Counted from the first letter of the stretch, positions 1 to 8,978 are shown. The stretch: DNA of 64,000 bases from Sphingobacterium thalpophilum (GCF_901482695.1 NZ_LR590484.1:5208001-5272000), one strand, 5' to 3'. Numbers and translations: made by a program. The notes: generated by a model from the sequence alone, not told the origin.

Positions 1-360
1 TGTCGCACCAGTCGCGATGATGACTGTATCCGCGGTCACCTGTACCGTACCATCTATTTCGACACGGTGCACGTCACCTGTAAAATCTACTTTCGTCACA
101 TATCCGAAACGTACTGAAGTACCGAAGCGTTCAGCCTGTTCGCGCAACTCTTCCATCATCACCGGGCCAGTGATTCCTTTCGGATACCCCGGAAAATTAT
201 CTACTTCTGTTGTTTGAGTTAACTGTCCCCCCGGTACAATACCCGTATATACTACTGGTTTCATGTCCGCACGGGCGGCGTAGATTGCAGCCGTATAACC
301 AGCAGGGCCCGAACCAATAATCAGACATTGCACATGCTCCACTTCTTGTTTAAATTCCAT
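1..360 (-). CDS. trxB: thioredoxin reductase, C-terminal part beyond left edge
   Basis: The 120 codons seen from the ATG at 360 encode the N-terminal FAD-binding half of an NADPH-dependent thioredoxin reductase. The dinucleotide-binding motif IIGSGPAGYTAAIYAARA and the later GGQLTQTTEVDNFPGYP segment are typical of TrxB. In this family FAD and NADPH reduce thioredoxin in the cytoplasm. The redox-active CxxC lies in the missing part, so it cannot be checked. The gene is incomplete because the window ends, not because it is broken. The upstream exonuclease gene on the same strand ends 25 bp before this start, so the two may be cotranscribed. Confidence 0.93.
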   Translation of the reverse strand, partial: MEFKQEVEHVQCLIIGSGPAGYTAAIYAARADMKPVVYTGIVPGGQLTQTTEVDNFPGYPKGITGPVMMEELREQAERFGTSVRFGYVTKVDFTGDVHRVEIDGTVQVTADTVIIATGAT

Positions 361-385
361 AATCCTTTTCTAAGCTATTAATAAG

Positions 386-1339
386 TTATTTTTTAAATTT
401 ATCCTGCAATTCTTTGAGCATATCCAGAGAAATGGGTTGCGGTACTTCCTCTTTTTGCCGATTATACTCATTTCTTGCCAACTTTTTCTCCTCTGAAGAC
501 TGACTTGTAGCAACTTTCGCTTTCTGCTCATTCTTCTCCTTCTTGTATCTGATCCAGATATTTTCGAGTACTTTCTTTGTATACAGCGGAAAATCTCCAT
601 TTTGCATCCATGCATAATAACTGGGCTCCTGTTCAAATACTTCAATAATCGGTCTGCCTTTATGCTTACCAAAATTGATAGTTTCCAAGCCGTCTTCATT
701 GTAAACAATACGTCCGGCAAAATCCACAGGTTTGCTCAGGTTTGTAAACTCGTGCAGGGCATCGACATCGTTGACTACAGGATAGGTAACAGTACCATGA
801 CGGTCCTCAAACGCAGCGCCCTCATACTTTGTCAGCTGCGCTTTCAGCACCTCGTAGGTTGCACGCACATCCGCTTCAGCCGTATGGGCATTCTCCAACT
901 CTGCATTGCAATAAAATTTATAAGCAGCTTTCAATGTTCGTTGCTCCATCTGATGGAAAATATTCTGTACATCAACAAAGGAACGTCCTTCCAGTGAAAA
1001 ATCGACTCCAGCCCGCAAAAACTCCTCCATCAGCATTGGAACATCAAACTTGTTCGAATTGTACCCTGCCAGATCGCCGTCGCCGATAAAGGCGGCCAGC
1101 TCTGTAGCTATTGCCTTAAAGGTTGGTGCATCTTTGATATCCTCATCGTAAATGCCATGAAAAAAAGATGATTCCGGAGGAATTGGTCGCTCTGGATTAA
1201 TCCTTTTCGTATATACTGTCTCTTCACCATTGGGCATTACCTTGAGAAAAGAAACTTCTACAATACGATCCGTGGCTACATTAACACCTGTAGTCTCCAG
1301 ATCGAAAAACACCAATGGTCTTTTTAATTTTAATTCCAT
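386..1339 (-). CDS. DnaQ-like DEDDh 3'-5' exonuclease
   Basis: The first 165 residues form a DEDDh exonuclease domain. Exo I is FFDLETTG with D13 and E15, Exo II is GYNSNKFD with D99, and Exo III is HTAEADVRAT with H152 and D157, so all five catalytic residues are present. Enzymes of this fold remove nucleotides from 3' ends and need two metal ions. At 317 residues it is longer than the polymerase III epsilon subunit. The C-terminal half holds a segment (INFGKHKGRPIIEVF) seen in many Bacteroidota DnaQ-like exonucleases, then a charged tail. It is not attached to a polymerase gene, so a repair or RNA-processing role is as likely as proofreading. Confidence 0.88.
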   Translation of the reverse strand: MELKLKRPLVFFDLETTGVNVATDRIVEVSFLKVMPNGEETVYTKRINPERPIPPESSFFHGIYDEDIKDAPTFKAIATELAAFIGDGDLAGYNSNKFDVPMLMEEFLRAGVDFSLEGRSFVDVQNIFHQMEQRTLKAAYKFYCNAELENAHTAEADVRATYEVLKAQLTKYEGAAFEDRHGTVTYPVVNDVDALHEFTNLSKPVDFAGRIVYNEDGLETINFGKHKGRPIIEVFEQEPSYYAWMQNGDFPLYTKKVLENIWIRYKKEKNEQKAKVATSQSSEEKKLARNEYNRQKEEVPQPISLDMLKELQDKFKK

Positions 1340-1368
1340 GCTGGATTTATGCGTTTTAAAACAAAAAC

Positions 1369-1376
1369 CAAAAATA
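1369..1376 (-). promoter_or_regulatory. possible -7 element of the exonuclease gene
   Basis: On the minus strand the sequence reads TATTTTTG, matching the Bacteroidota -7 consensus TAnnTTTG, about 30 bp before the ATG at 1339. No clear TTG appears at the -33 distance, so this is a weak call. Confidence 0.3.
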
Positions 1377-1410
1377 CAAAGTAGGATTTGATTTTTGTAC
1401 TTTGTGAAAT

Positions 1411-2733
1411 TTAATTTACAACCACTTGATGAATCGGCTCCACCTGGTTGAATTTCCCCACGACGACCTTAACCATCCGATCAAAGTCGAGGTATTTGTT
1501 GGCAATATCCCTCACCTTCGAAGCCGTCATGCTTTTAACTTCTTCCATGTAGTAGGAGTAATATTCGAGCGTCATACCATTCAGCAATACGCTCTTAAAT
1601 TTATCGGCATGAGAAAAAATGCTCTCCAATGATCCCAGCATGGATCCCTCCATATAGGTTTTCACCAACTCAATTTCTGCATCCGAAGCCAACGTAGATT
1701 TTAGCAGGTCGATTTCTTTCTGAATCTCCCTCAATGTCGCTTGGGTAGTGTCCACACCGACTTCTGTGGCAATCGTAATAAAGCCACTGTGTTTCAGAGT
1801 CGCTACTGCCGAACCAACACTATAGGTATATCCTTTTTCCTCACGAATGTTGCGCATCAGCCTCGATCCAAAAAAACCACCCAGTAAAGTATTTACAAAC
1901 TGTAGTGCGGGATAATCCGGATGCTCTCTTGAGATGGTCTGTGCTCCAAGCCGAACAGCCGACTGCAAAGCATTCTCTTTCTCTTCATAAGCCAGGTCTG
2001 CTGTTCCCTGAATAAGCAGGGGCCTACCCGTAGTTGCCACCGCCCTGTTTACCGGCCATTCATCTCCGAAAATCTGTTCCAGCTCCTTTAATAGGCTGTC
2101 CGACACGTTGCCCGAGACGATCAAGGTACAATTGTCTGGCAGGATCTCCCGCCGATAAAGCTCGGTCAGTTGTTCGCGGGTAATCATGTCATAATCTTCC
2201 AACTTTGGCGTCCGGCCATAGCGGTTATTTTCGCCGAAGATCAAATTATAAAATTTACGACGGGCCAGATAATCGTTTTTTTGGACCGACACCTGAAACT
2301 TCTGTTTGCTATTACGGATATAAGTATCGAGCTCTTCCTGTGGTATCGAGGCTTCCGTTAAAATATCTTTTACTAATGGTAATAGTATCTGACTGTGCCG
2401 ATTTAAGGTATAAAGCGATAAGGACGTCACATCAAAGGAATATTCCGGCACCAAAAATGCTCCATAAAAATCAACTTTATCTGCGATTTCGGCACTGGAC
2501 ATGGTCATTGTGCCTTCTTTAAGCAGCGCGCTCAACGTGCTGTTCAGCAATGGGTTTTCATCTTGGCTGTCTAGATATTTATTTTCAAAAATCCATTCGA
2601 TACGCACAAGTTCCTGATCGGGGGAGTGAAAGACGTATACGGGCATCCCGTTCGAGAATTGCTTCTTGACCGGTTCTTTTAAACTAATTTTTCCAATTTC
2701 ACGGAATTGGGGAGCTTTCGTTCTATCCAGCAT
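1411..2733 (-). CDS. M16 family peptidase-like protein, inactive subunit
   Basis: The 440-residue product has the two-lobed M16 (pitrilysin/processing peptidase) layout. The C-terminal lobe carries the family's FGSRLMRNIREEKGYTYSVGS segment (split here: FGSRLMRNIREEK, then GYTYSVGS). It lacks the zinc-binding HxxEH motif in its N-terminal lobe, where the corresponding region reads LNSTLSALLKEGT. In bacterial M16 pairs such a subunit completes the chamber around the active partner. The start overlaps the end of the active M16 gene by 11 bp, which supports translational coupling and a 1:1 complex. No signal peptide is evident, so a cytoplasmic location is inferred. Confidence 0.88.
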   Translation of the reverse strand: MLDRTKAPQFREIGKISLKEPVKKQFSNGMPVYVFHSPDQELVRIEWIFENKYLDSQDENPLLNSTLSALLKEGTMTMSSAEIADKVDFYGAFLVPEYSFDVTSLSLYTLNRHSQILLPLVKDILTEASIPQEELDTYIRNSKQKFQVSVQKNDYLARRKFYNLIFGENNRYGRTPKLEDYDMITREQLTELYRREILPDNCTLIVSGNVSDSLLKELEQIFGDEWPVNRAVATTGRPLLIQGTADLAYEEKENALQSAVRLGAQTISREHPDYPALQFVNTLLGGFFGSRLMRNIREEKGYTYSVGSAVATLKHSGFITIATEVGVDTTQATLREIQKEIDLLKSTLASDAEIELVKTYMEGSMLGSLESIFSHADKFKSVLLNGMTLEYYSYYMEEVKSMTASKVRDIANKYLDFDRMVKVVVGKFNQVEPIHQVVVN

Positions 2734-3979
2734 TTAATACCTCCTCTTGTGCTTTATACATTAATATGGATACGTTTTCAGGATTAAAAATTAATTTTGC
2801 CTGCTGTTGTACTTCTTCTGCGGTCACGGCCAGATATCTGGAAACTTCGGTATTGATCCCGTTGGCATCGCCAAGTAGTTCATGGAACGCCAAGTTCATT
2901 GCTTTGTCCAGAATCGATAGTTCAGCAAACACATTGGTAGATTCAATTTTGTTTTTGACTTTTTCCAATTCGACGTTCGGAACGAGTTCTCGTTTCAACA
3001 GTTCCAATTCGGCCCATACCGCACGTTCCGCTTCCTCTAAAGAAATCCCCGCAGATGGTTTTCCTTCGATGACGAATAGATTGCTATCAATACTACCCAT
3101 CACATATGCGTTTATTTCGCTAAATAACTGTTCCTCTTTCACCAATCTGCGGTATAGACGGGAAGAAGAACCCCGCGACAGGATATCCGATAAGAGATCC
3201 ATGGCAAAGTATCCCTCATCAAGGCGGGCAGGCCCATGAAAGGCCATATAAAGCGCATCAAGCGGCACAGGTGCATAGGCTGTCTCACGTCTCAGTTCAG
3301 TCTGCTTAGGTTCTTTTGGCAACTGGCGATGATATTGTCGCCCGCGTGGAATGTCACCAAACCATTTTTGAACCAATTTTTTGACTTCATCAAACCACAC
3401 ATCACCGGCAATCACCAAAATCGCACTTTGTGGATTGTAATGCAACGCAAAGAATGCCTTTACATCTTCCATCGTTGCATCCTCGATATGCTTCAGTTCC
3501 TTGCCAATTGTAGCCCAACGATAAGGGTGTACCTTATAAGCGAGCGGCCGCAGCTTTAGCCATACATCCCCATAAGGTTGGTTGAGATAACGCTGTTTAA
3601 ACTCCTCACACACCACATTACGCTGCACTTCAAGGCTTTGCGGTGAAAACGCCAAACTCAGCATACGGTCAGATTCGAGCCAAAGTGCTGTTTCGAGATT
3701 GGAGGAGGGCAAAGTGATATAATAGTTTGTGATATCGTTACTGGTGAAAGCGTTATTTTCGCCACCGACTTTCTGAAGTTCGGTATCAAAATTGGGAATG
3801 TTAATACTGCCACCAAACATTAAATGTTCAAACAGGTGAGCAAAGCCGGTCTGCTCGGGCGATTCGTCGCGCGCGCCGACATCATATAATATATTAACAC
3901 AGGCCATAGCTGTGTTATGATCTTCATGTACCAAAACACGAAGTCCGTTATCTAACGTAAATTTCTGATAGGAAACCAT
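2723..3979 (-). CDS. M16 family zinc peptidase, active subunit
   Basis: This 418-residue protein carries the inverted zinc motif HLFEH at H48-E51-H52, with the additional conserved glutamates in NVVCEEFKQR around residue 125, as expected for an active M16 peptidase. The C-terminal lobe contains LSRGSSSRLYRRLVKE. These enzymes degrade short peptides inside a closed chamber. The following gene, overlapping by 11 bp, encodes the catalytically dead partner. The hemF gene ends 18 bp upstream on the same strand, so gpsA, hemF and the two M16 genes may form one transcription unit. Confidence 0.93.
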   Translation of the reverse strand: MVSYQKFTLDNGLRVLVHEDHNTAMACVNILYDVGARDESPEQTGFAHLFEHLMFGGSINIPNFDTELQKVGGENNAFTSNDITNYYITLPSSNLETALWLESDRMLSLAFSPQSLEVQRNVVCEEFKQRYLNQPYGDVWLKLRPLAYKVHPYRWATIGKELKHIEDATMEDVKAFFALHYNPQSAILVIAGDVWFDEVKKLVQKWFGDIPRGRQYHRQLPKEPKQTELRRETAYAPVPLDALYMAFHGPARLDEGYFAMDLLSDILSRGSSSRLYRRLVKEEQLFSEINAYVMGSIDSNLFVIEGKPSAGISLEEAERAVWAELELLKRELVPNVELEKVKNKIESTNVFAELSILDKAMNLAFHELLGDANGINTEVSRYLAVTAEEVQQQAKLIFNPENVSILMYKAQEEVLNAG

Positions 3980-3997
3980 CTAATACTTTTTCGATTT

Positions 3998-4894
3998 TTA
4001 AATCCAGTTAATACCTTTTCGTAACATAGACAAGGTCTTGGCTTCTTCCGAACCTTCTTCGGGCTGATGATCATAGACCCAGCTGGCCTGAGATGGCAAA
4101 CTCATCAAAATAGATTCAATGCGACCATTGGTTTCGAGGCCAAATTTAGTTCCCGAGTCCCAGACCAGATTGAATTCGACATAACGCCCCCGGCGAATCA
4201 GTTGCCAGTTCTTCTCCGCATCGGTGTAAGTTTTATTTCGGTTTTTTTCAACTAGCACGGAATAGATGGGTGCAAAGCTGCGTCCCAGATCACACGAGAA
4301 TGCAAAAATATCCTGCAGATTCATCCCCGTCTTCTGGGTATTTAACTTATCATAGAATACGCCTCCGATACCACGCGTTTCCCCACGATGCCGGATATAG
4401 AAGTAATCGTCTGCCCACTTTTTAAATTCTTCGTAAAAATCCGGATTATGTTTATCGCAGACAGCTTTTAATTGCTGGTGAAAATACCGTGCATCTTCCT
4501 CATTCACGTAATGTGGTGTGAGATCTATTCCTCCTCCGAACCAACGAATATGTTCATTCAGTTCAAAATAGCGGATGTTCATATGAATAATGGGTACCCA
4601 GGGGTTATTCGGGTGAATAACAATTGAAACCCCTGTAGCAAAAAAATCATCTTCATCCACACCAAACGCTTTTTTTATAGACTCTGGCAGCTTGCCATGC
4701 ACAGCCGAAAAGTTGACACCGCCTTTCTCCAGAATTTGCCCATTTTGAATAATCCTTGTCCGGCCCCCACCCCCACCTTCGCGTTCCCAAAGCTCCTCTT
4801 CAAACTTTGCGGAGCCGTCCAACTGTTCGAGCGCCAGACAAATTTCGTTTTGTATGTCCTTATATGCTAAAGCAATTGCTTCTTTTGTTATCAT
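3998..4894 (-). CDS. hemF: oxygen-dependent coproporphyrinogen III oxidase
   Basis: The 298-residue protein matches HemF in length and sequence: the glycine-rich GGGGGRTRI loop near residue 41, VNFSAVHGKLPESI, the HMNIRYF strand, WFGGGIDLTPHYV and RGRYVEFNLVWDSGTKFGL (seen in two neighbouring blocks). HemF oxidatively decarboxylates coproporphyrinogen III to protoporphyrinogen IX in haem synthesis, using oxygen and no metal cofactor. The gene stands alone from other hem genes but follows gpsA after three bases, so it is probably cotranscribed with it. Its presence shows that the cell can make haem aerobically as well as import it through the island at 45-60 kb. Confidence 0.97.
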   Translation of the reverse strand: MITKEAIALAYKDIQNEICLALEQLDGSAKFEEELWEREGGGGGRTRIIQNGQILEKGGVNFSAVHGKLPESIKKAFGVDEDDFFATGVSIVIHPNNPWVPIIHMNIRYFELNEHIRWFGGGIDLTPHYVNEEDARYFHQQLKAVCDKHNPDFYEEFKKWADDYFYIRHRGETRGIGGVFYDKLNTQKTGMNLQDIFAFSCDLGRSFAPIYSVLVEKNRNKTYTDAEKNWQLIRRGRYVEFNLVWDSGTKFGLETNGRIESILMSLPSQASWVYDHQPEEGSEEAKTLSMLRKGINWI

Positions 4895-4897
4895 GTA

Positions 4898-5902
4898 TTA
4901 TGTTAGTTTTTCGCTTAACGCCTGTATAATTTTTGAGGCCGGTTGATGCTGATACAGAATTTGATATACAGCATCGCAGATCGGCAGATCTACCTCATAT
5001 TTCTCAGCATATTGCTGAATACACGCAGAGGCATAATAGCCTTCGGCAACCATGTTCATCTCCAATTGAGCAGATTGTACACTGTATCCCTTTCCGATCA
5101 TATTACCAAAGGTTCTATTGCGGCTAAACTGCGAATAGGCTGTCACCAGCAAATCCCCCAAATAGGCCGAAGTATTCACATCGCGTGAAGTATCCCCATC
5201 CACTTTGGCGACAAATCTACGCATCTCACGGATGGCGTTGGAGACAAGTACCGCCTGAAAGTTGTCACCGTACCCGAGCCCATGACAGATGCCTCCGGCC
5301 AGTGCGTAAATATTTTTGAGCACAGCGCCAAACTCAATCCCAAGGACATCGTCCGACAAAATGGTTTTGATCACTCTTGAAGACAAAAATGAAGCCACCA
5401 ATGCCGCACTTTCCAAATTTTTGCAGCCGAATGTCAAGTAAGACAACTTGCCTAAGGCTACTTCTTCCGCGTGGCAGGGTCCGCCGATAACGCAGACCTG
5501 ATTAATATCGACCTCATAACGTTGTTCCAGAAACTCTCCGATGATGAGATTATCTTTCGGGATAATCCCCTTGATGGCCGAAACGATAATCTTGTCTTTA
5601 AAATCGTCTTTTGTCACTCCTGCCAAGGCATCCTTCAGATAAGCTGCAGGAGTGTTCAAGATGACGATATCCGCATAAGCAATTACATTTTTGGCATCCG
5701 TGTCAATTGTCGTGATGCTTAAATCTACCGGTACGCTGCTCAGGTATGTTGGGTTATGTTTGAATTGCTGAATATAATCCGCATCTTCCTGTTTCCTGAT
5801 CCACCAAAAAATATGTTTATCCTGGTCATTTTCACATAGCATCTTAACCATCGCCGTCGCCCAGCTCCCGCTCCCAATGATACCAATCTTTTTCCCCTGC
5901 AT
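4898..5902 (-). CDS. gpsA: NAD(P)-dependent glycerol-3-phosphate dehydrogenase
   Basis: The protein has 334 residues, the normal GpsA length. The N-terminal Rossmann motif is IGIIGSGSWATAMVKML. The middle has VSAIKGIIP and VIGGPCHAEEV, and the C-terminal half has the catalytic-lysine region FGAVLKNIYALAGGICHGL and the GDLLVTAYSQFSRNR segment. It reduces dihydroxyacetone phosphate to glycerol 3-phosphate for phospholipid synthesis in the cytoplasm. The stop codon lies three bases from the hemF start, so tight coupling is likely. A TATATTTG promoter element lies about 25 bp upstream. Confidence 0.97.
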   Translation of the reverse strand: MQGKKIGIIGSGSWATAMVKMLCENDQDKHIFWWIRKQEDADYIQQFKHNPTYLSSVPVDLSITTIDTDAKNVIAYADIVILNTPAAYLKDALAGVTKDDFKDKIIVSAIKGIIPKDNLIIGEFLEQRYEVDINQVCVIGGPCHAEEVALGKLSYLTFGCKNLESAALVASFLSSRVIKTILSDDVLGIEFGAVLKNIYALAGGICHGLGYGDNFQAVLVSNAIREMRRFVAKVDGDTSRDVNTSAYLGDLLVTAYSQFSRNRTFGNMIGKGYSVQSAQLEMNMVAEGYYASACIQQYAEKYEVDLPICDAVYQILYQHQPASKIIQALSEKLT

Positions 5903-5924
5903 GTCTTTAATTTGTTTTCGAGAG

Positions 5925-5932
5925 CAAATATA
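5925..5932 (-). promoter_or_regulatory. -7 promoter element for gpsA-hemF-M16 genes
   Basis: The minus strand reads TATATTTG, matching TAnnTTTG, 22 bp before the gpsA ATG. A good -33 TTG is not visible at the usual distance. Confidence 0.4.
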
Positions 5933-5989
5933 CTTATTTCGGACTGAGATACGAGACCGGATAACGAGATATGATACTTTAGTTACTTT

Positions 5990-6325
5990 TTAGCCGAACA
6001 AGCTTTGCCAAAAACTCGTCTCTATCCCAATATAATATGCGTTTGCCTCGTGCTTCACAGGGTATATATGGATAAAATTGTGCTGTCCGGGGCTACCTTT
6101 GCCTGACAAAAGATCAAACTCGTGCCGATGAAAAGGACAGATCACTTTGCCGTCTTCGCACCAGCCATTTTTTAGCGGTGCGCCAGCATGGGGACACTTT
6201 CTGGAAAAGGCATATAGCTGCTCTTCATACCAGGTGAGGCAGATGGTTTTCCTCCCAGTTTTGTACTCTACAATGCCTTTGTCTTTTAAATCCAAGGCTC
6301 GATCAATTTTGTACCAGCGAAGCAT
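5990..6325 (-). CDS. Rieske-type [2Fe-2S] ferredoxin
   Basis: This small 111-residue protein is almost entirely a Rieske domain. C44-P-H46 and C63-P-F-H66 are the cluster ligands in the form CxH...CxxH. It lacks a signal peptide or membrane segment, so it resembles the soluble ferredoxin subunits that pass electrons to oxygenases or the small subunit of nitrite reductase. No partner oxygenase or reductase gene is adjacent, so its electron acceptor is unknown. It is transcribed divergently from ychF. Confidence 0.88.
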   Translation of the reverse strand: MLRWYKIDRALDLKDKGIVEYKTGRKTICLTWYEEQLYAFSRKCPHAGAPLKNGWCEDGKVICPFHRHEFDLLSGKGSPGQHNFIHIYPVKHEANAYYIGIETSFWQSLFG

Positions 6326-6359
6326 AGTCCAAGATAGTTAAAAATTACAGTGAATTTTC

Positions 6360-6367
6360 TATCTTTG
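6360..6367 (+). promoter_or_regulatory. -7 promoter element for ychF
   Basis: The sequence TATCTTTG matches TAnnTTTG. It overlaps a GTG at 6367 that would otherwise extend the ychF frame, so transcription probably starts after that GTG. This argues for the ATG at 6394 as the true start. Confidence 0.55.
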
Positions 6368-6393
6368 TGCAATTTCAAAAATTTGCACTATAT

Positions 6394-7494
6394 ATGGCTT
6401 TACAATGCGGTATCGTCGGTTTACCAAACGTAGGTAAATCAACATTATTTAACTGTCTGTCGAATGCGAAAGCACAGGCGGCAAACTTTCCATTTTGTAC
6501 AATCGAACCAAATGTTGGGGTAATTACCGTACCGGATGCCCGTCTAAATAAATTAGCTGAATTAGTTAACCCACAACGTATCGTGCCCAATACGATTGAA
6601 ATAGTCGATATTGCGGGGCTCGTAAAAGGGGCTTCGAAAGGAGAAGGCTTAGGCAATCAGTTTTTAGGAAACATCCGTACAACAAATGCCATTATCCACG
6701 TACTGAGATGCTTCGACGATGGTAACGTTATCCACGTAGACGGTTCGGTGGATCCTATCCGTGACAAAGAGATCATCGATACCGAATTACAGCTGAAAGA
6801 TCTCGACACGGTGGTAAAACGTATCCAGAAAGTCGAGAAGATGGCTAAAACCGGTGGTGATAAAGAAGCTAAAAAAACGTTTGATATCTTATCGGTCATC
6901 AAAGCGCACTTAGAAGCGGGAAAATCGGCGCGAACCGCACCTATTGAAGCTGAAGATTTTGAATTTATTCAAGATCTGGCGCTATTAACAGCCAAACCGG
7001 TACTGTACGTCTGTAACGTGGACGAAGCTTCGGTAAATTCGGGGAACGCCTATGTTGAGCGAGTTAAAGAGGCTGTGAAAGATGAAAAAGCCGAAGTACT
7101 GGTCATCTCTGCGCAGATCGAATCTGAAATTGCGCAACTGGAAAGCTACGAAGAACGCAAAATGTTTTTGGATGATCTGGGGCTGGAAGAATCCGGTGTC
7201 AACAAACTGATTCGTGCGGCCTATTCGTTACTCAATCTGGCGACTTACTTTACTGCCGGAGTGCAGGAGGTACGGGCATGGACCATTGAAAAAGGATTTA
7301 CAGCACCGCAGGCTGCTGGTGTAATCCATACTGATTTCGAAAAAGGATTTATCCGTGCCGAAGTAATCAAGTACGACGACTTCGTTCATTTCGGTTCGGA
7401 AAGTGCTGTAAAAGAAGCAGGAAAATTAGCTGTAGAAGGAAAGACCTACATCGTACAGGATGGCGATATTATGCACTTCCGTTTTAATGTATAA
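6394..7494 (+). CDS. ychF: redox-regulated ATPase/GTPase YchF (Obg family)
   Basis: The protein has 366 residues from the ATG at 6394, the usual YchF length. The P-loop GLPNVGKST lies at residues 9-17, switch region DIAGLVKGASKGEGLG around residue 70, and the C-terminal TGS domain ends in VEGKTYIVQDGDIMHFRF. YchF (OLA1) binds ATP better than GTP and associates with ribosomes. An in-frame GTG at 6367 is rejected because it lies inside the promoter and would add nine residues not typical of the family. A strong hairpin follows the gene. Confidence 0.96.
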   Translation: MALQCGIVGLPNVGKSTLFNCLSNAKAQAANFPFCTIEPNVGVITVPDARLNKLAELVNPQRIVPNTIEIVDIAGLVKGASKGEGLGNQFLGNIRTTNAIIHVLRCFDDGNVIHVDGSVDPIRDKEIIDTELQLKDLDTVVKRIQKVEKMAKTGGDKEAKKTFDILSVIKAHLEAGKSARTAPIEAEDFEFIQDLALLTAKPVLYVCNVDEASVNSGNAYVERVKEAVKDEKAEVLVISAQIESEIAQLESYEERKMFLDDLGLEESGVNKLIRAAYSLLNLATYFTAGVQEVRAWTIEKGFTAPQAAGVIHTDFEKGFIRAEVIKYDDFVHFGSESAVKEAGKLAVEGKTYIVQDGDIMHFRFNV

Positions 7495-7515
7495 ATGGCT
7501 GTCAAGCTTTTATAC

Positions 7516-7552
7516 TATAAAAGGCCGATAAATTTACTTTCGGCCTTTTATA
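7516..7552 (+). terminator. rho-independent terminator after ychF
   Basis: The stem AAAAGGCCGA / TCGGCCTTTT has a loop of about ten bases, is A/T-rich at both ends and could act in both directions. Confidence 0.7.
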
Positions 7553-7635
7553 GGATGAAGCTTTTCAAATGCCAATCTTGGCTGCCGCGGCTATGTATGG
7601 TAAATTGCCCCAACATGTATAGAAGATGACACTAC

Positions 7636-7932
7636 CTATTTCACAAAATAGCGGTGTTCAATGACTTCAACTTTCTTTACGTCGTTTCCTTCCAGCGCCT
7701 TCTTGACATCGCAATGTCCCGTTACTCCCCGGTAAATCAATGCTCCGCCCAGTGTCAGTCCCGAAAATCCGGTCAGTGGAGATTTAAATAACTTTTTCAC
7801 TCCCATACCTAAAATAAATCCGCCGGCAATGACGGACAGTACCCGCTCAGAGGTACCGATGTTCTCTTCAATACAATCGTCTTCTATCTTCGATTTAATC
7901 TTGTCGAATGCAAATGTCAAAAGGTTACTCAT
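7636..7932 (-). CDS. DUF2892-type small membrane protein
   Basis: The 98-residue product has the DUF2892 (YgaP-like inner-membrane) pattern: NIGTSERVLSVIAGGFILGMG followed by GLTLGGALIYRGVTGHC (quoted as two blocks). These form two short hydrophobic segments around residues 30-46 and 55-70. The family is small membrane proteins of unknown function, sometimes fused to rhodanese domains; no such domain is present. An N-terminal charged stretch precedes the hydrophobic part. It appears monocistronic, between convergent ychF and the divergent ATP-cone gene. Confidence 0.7.
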   Translation of the reverse strand: MSNLLTFAFDKIKSKIEDDCIEENIGTSERVLSVIAGGFILGMGVKKLFKSPLTGFSGLTLGGALIYRGVTGHCDVKKALEGNDVKKVEVIEHRYFVK

Positions 7933-8061
7933 AATAATCTGAATTTAAGTCCTGTTTCATATTTAAACAAATTATGATCCAAAAAAGTTTAATTTAGCAT
8001 ATTGTTTATGCGGTTTCTTTCATGACATCTCTTATATTCGTATTTATCAATTTAAATACTC

Positions 8062-8907
8062 ATGCAAGTCAAGAAATATTCCGGTGAGTTAGTTCCGTTC
8101 AATGGCGATGCGCTACGGGGCTCATTGTCACGCTCAGGCGCCAACAGCGATCAGGTCAATCAGGTCTACGAGCGCGTTATCAATAAATTATATGACGGTA
8201 TTTCCACGCGGGAGCTCTATCAGCTGGCTTTTGATACCTTAAAGACCGTACGCACCTCCTATGCTGCTCGTTATAGTTTAAAAAAAGCGCTACGGGAATT
8301 GGGACCTGAAGGATTTTATTTTGAAAAATATATAGCCCATCTCCTACGGGAGGCTGGTTACGAAAGTACCACAGGCCAGACGGTACAGGGGCATGCCGTC
8401 AGCCATGAATTGGATGTGGTAGCCTATAAAAATGGTAAACTAGTCACAGCTGAATGCAAATTCAGAAATGATATCGATGCAAAGATCTCGGTGACGACAC
8501 CTATGTATTACCTGTCAAGGTTCAAAGACATCAGTGGCATCGACTATCCATTTTTCGGCAAGCGGTTACAGTTTCAAGAAGGCTGGCTTATTACCAACGC
8601 ATACTTTACGCTTGATTCGATCAATTTTGCTGAATATTATAAGATCAATTTGCTTTCGTGGGATTACCCTAAGGAGAGCAGTATCAAAAGAAGGGTTGAC
8701 AAGGCTGTTCTTTATCCTGTTACATGTCTGACAACCTTGTCAGACCTCGAAGAGCAGCAGTTATTAAAAAACCAGGTCATTTTGGTTAAAGATATTGTTG
8801 GGGAACCCAACAAACTAGACTTCCTCGGACTTAGTAAAGAAAAAAAAGAAATCGTACTCAATGAAGCGCGCGAGCTGGTCGATTACAAGGTCGAAGAAGA
8901 ATATTGA
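8062..8907 (+). CDS. ATP-cone domain fused to PD-(D/E)XK nuclease domain
   Basis: Residues 1-85 look like an ATP-cone, the nucleotide-sensing domain of ribonucleotide reductase and NrdR: VKKYSGELVPFNGDALRGSL, ISTRELYQLAFDTL and AARYSLKKAL. Residues 90-200 resemble the Mrr-type restriction endonuclease fold. The nuclease signature is visible as D118 in HELDVVA and E131-C-K133 in TAECKF. This would be a nuclease whose activity is gated by ATP or dATP. The last 80 residues have no recognised motif. No methyltransferase or other restriction gene is nearby, so it is not a classical restriction-modification unit. Domain identities are by eye. Confidence 0.75.
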   Translation: MQVKKYSGELVPFNGDALRGSLSRSGANSDQVNQVYERVINKLYDGISTRELYQLAFDTLKTVRTSYAARYSLKKALRELGPEGFYFEKYIAHLLREAGYESTTGQTVQGHAVSHELDVVAYKNGKLVTAECKFRNDIDAKISVTTPMYYLSRFKDISGIDYPFFGKRLQFQEGWLITNAYFTLDSINFAEYYKINLLSWDYPKESSIKRRVDKAVLYPVTCLTTLSDLEEQQLLKNQVILVKDIVGEPNKLDFLGLSKEKKEIVLNEARELVDYKVEEEY

Positions 8908-8925
8908 ACGTTACGACAAAAAAAC

Positions 8926-8960
8926 GCGATAGCCTGATCATGGACGGATAAGGCTATTGC
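8926..8960 (+). terminator. hairpin between the ATP-cone nuclease gene and ispE
   Basis: The arms GCGATAGCCT and AGGCTATTGC pair with one G-T, with a 15-base loop. It lies between two convergent genes. Confidence 0.45.
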
Positions 8961-8978
8961 AATTTGTATGAGTTTGAC

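Noticed and set aside
829..1089. Open frame on the plus strand inside the exonuclease gene
   Set aside because: It lies wholly antisense to a well-supported DEDDh exonuclease and has low-complexity, unlikely protein composition.
6367..6393. GTG start extending YchF by nine residues
   Set aside because: The GTG is part of the TATCTTTG promoter element, and the family starts at MALQCGIVGLP.
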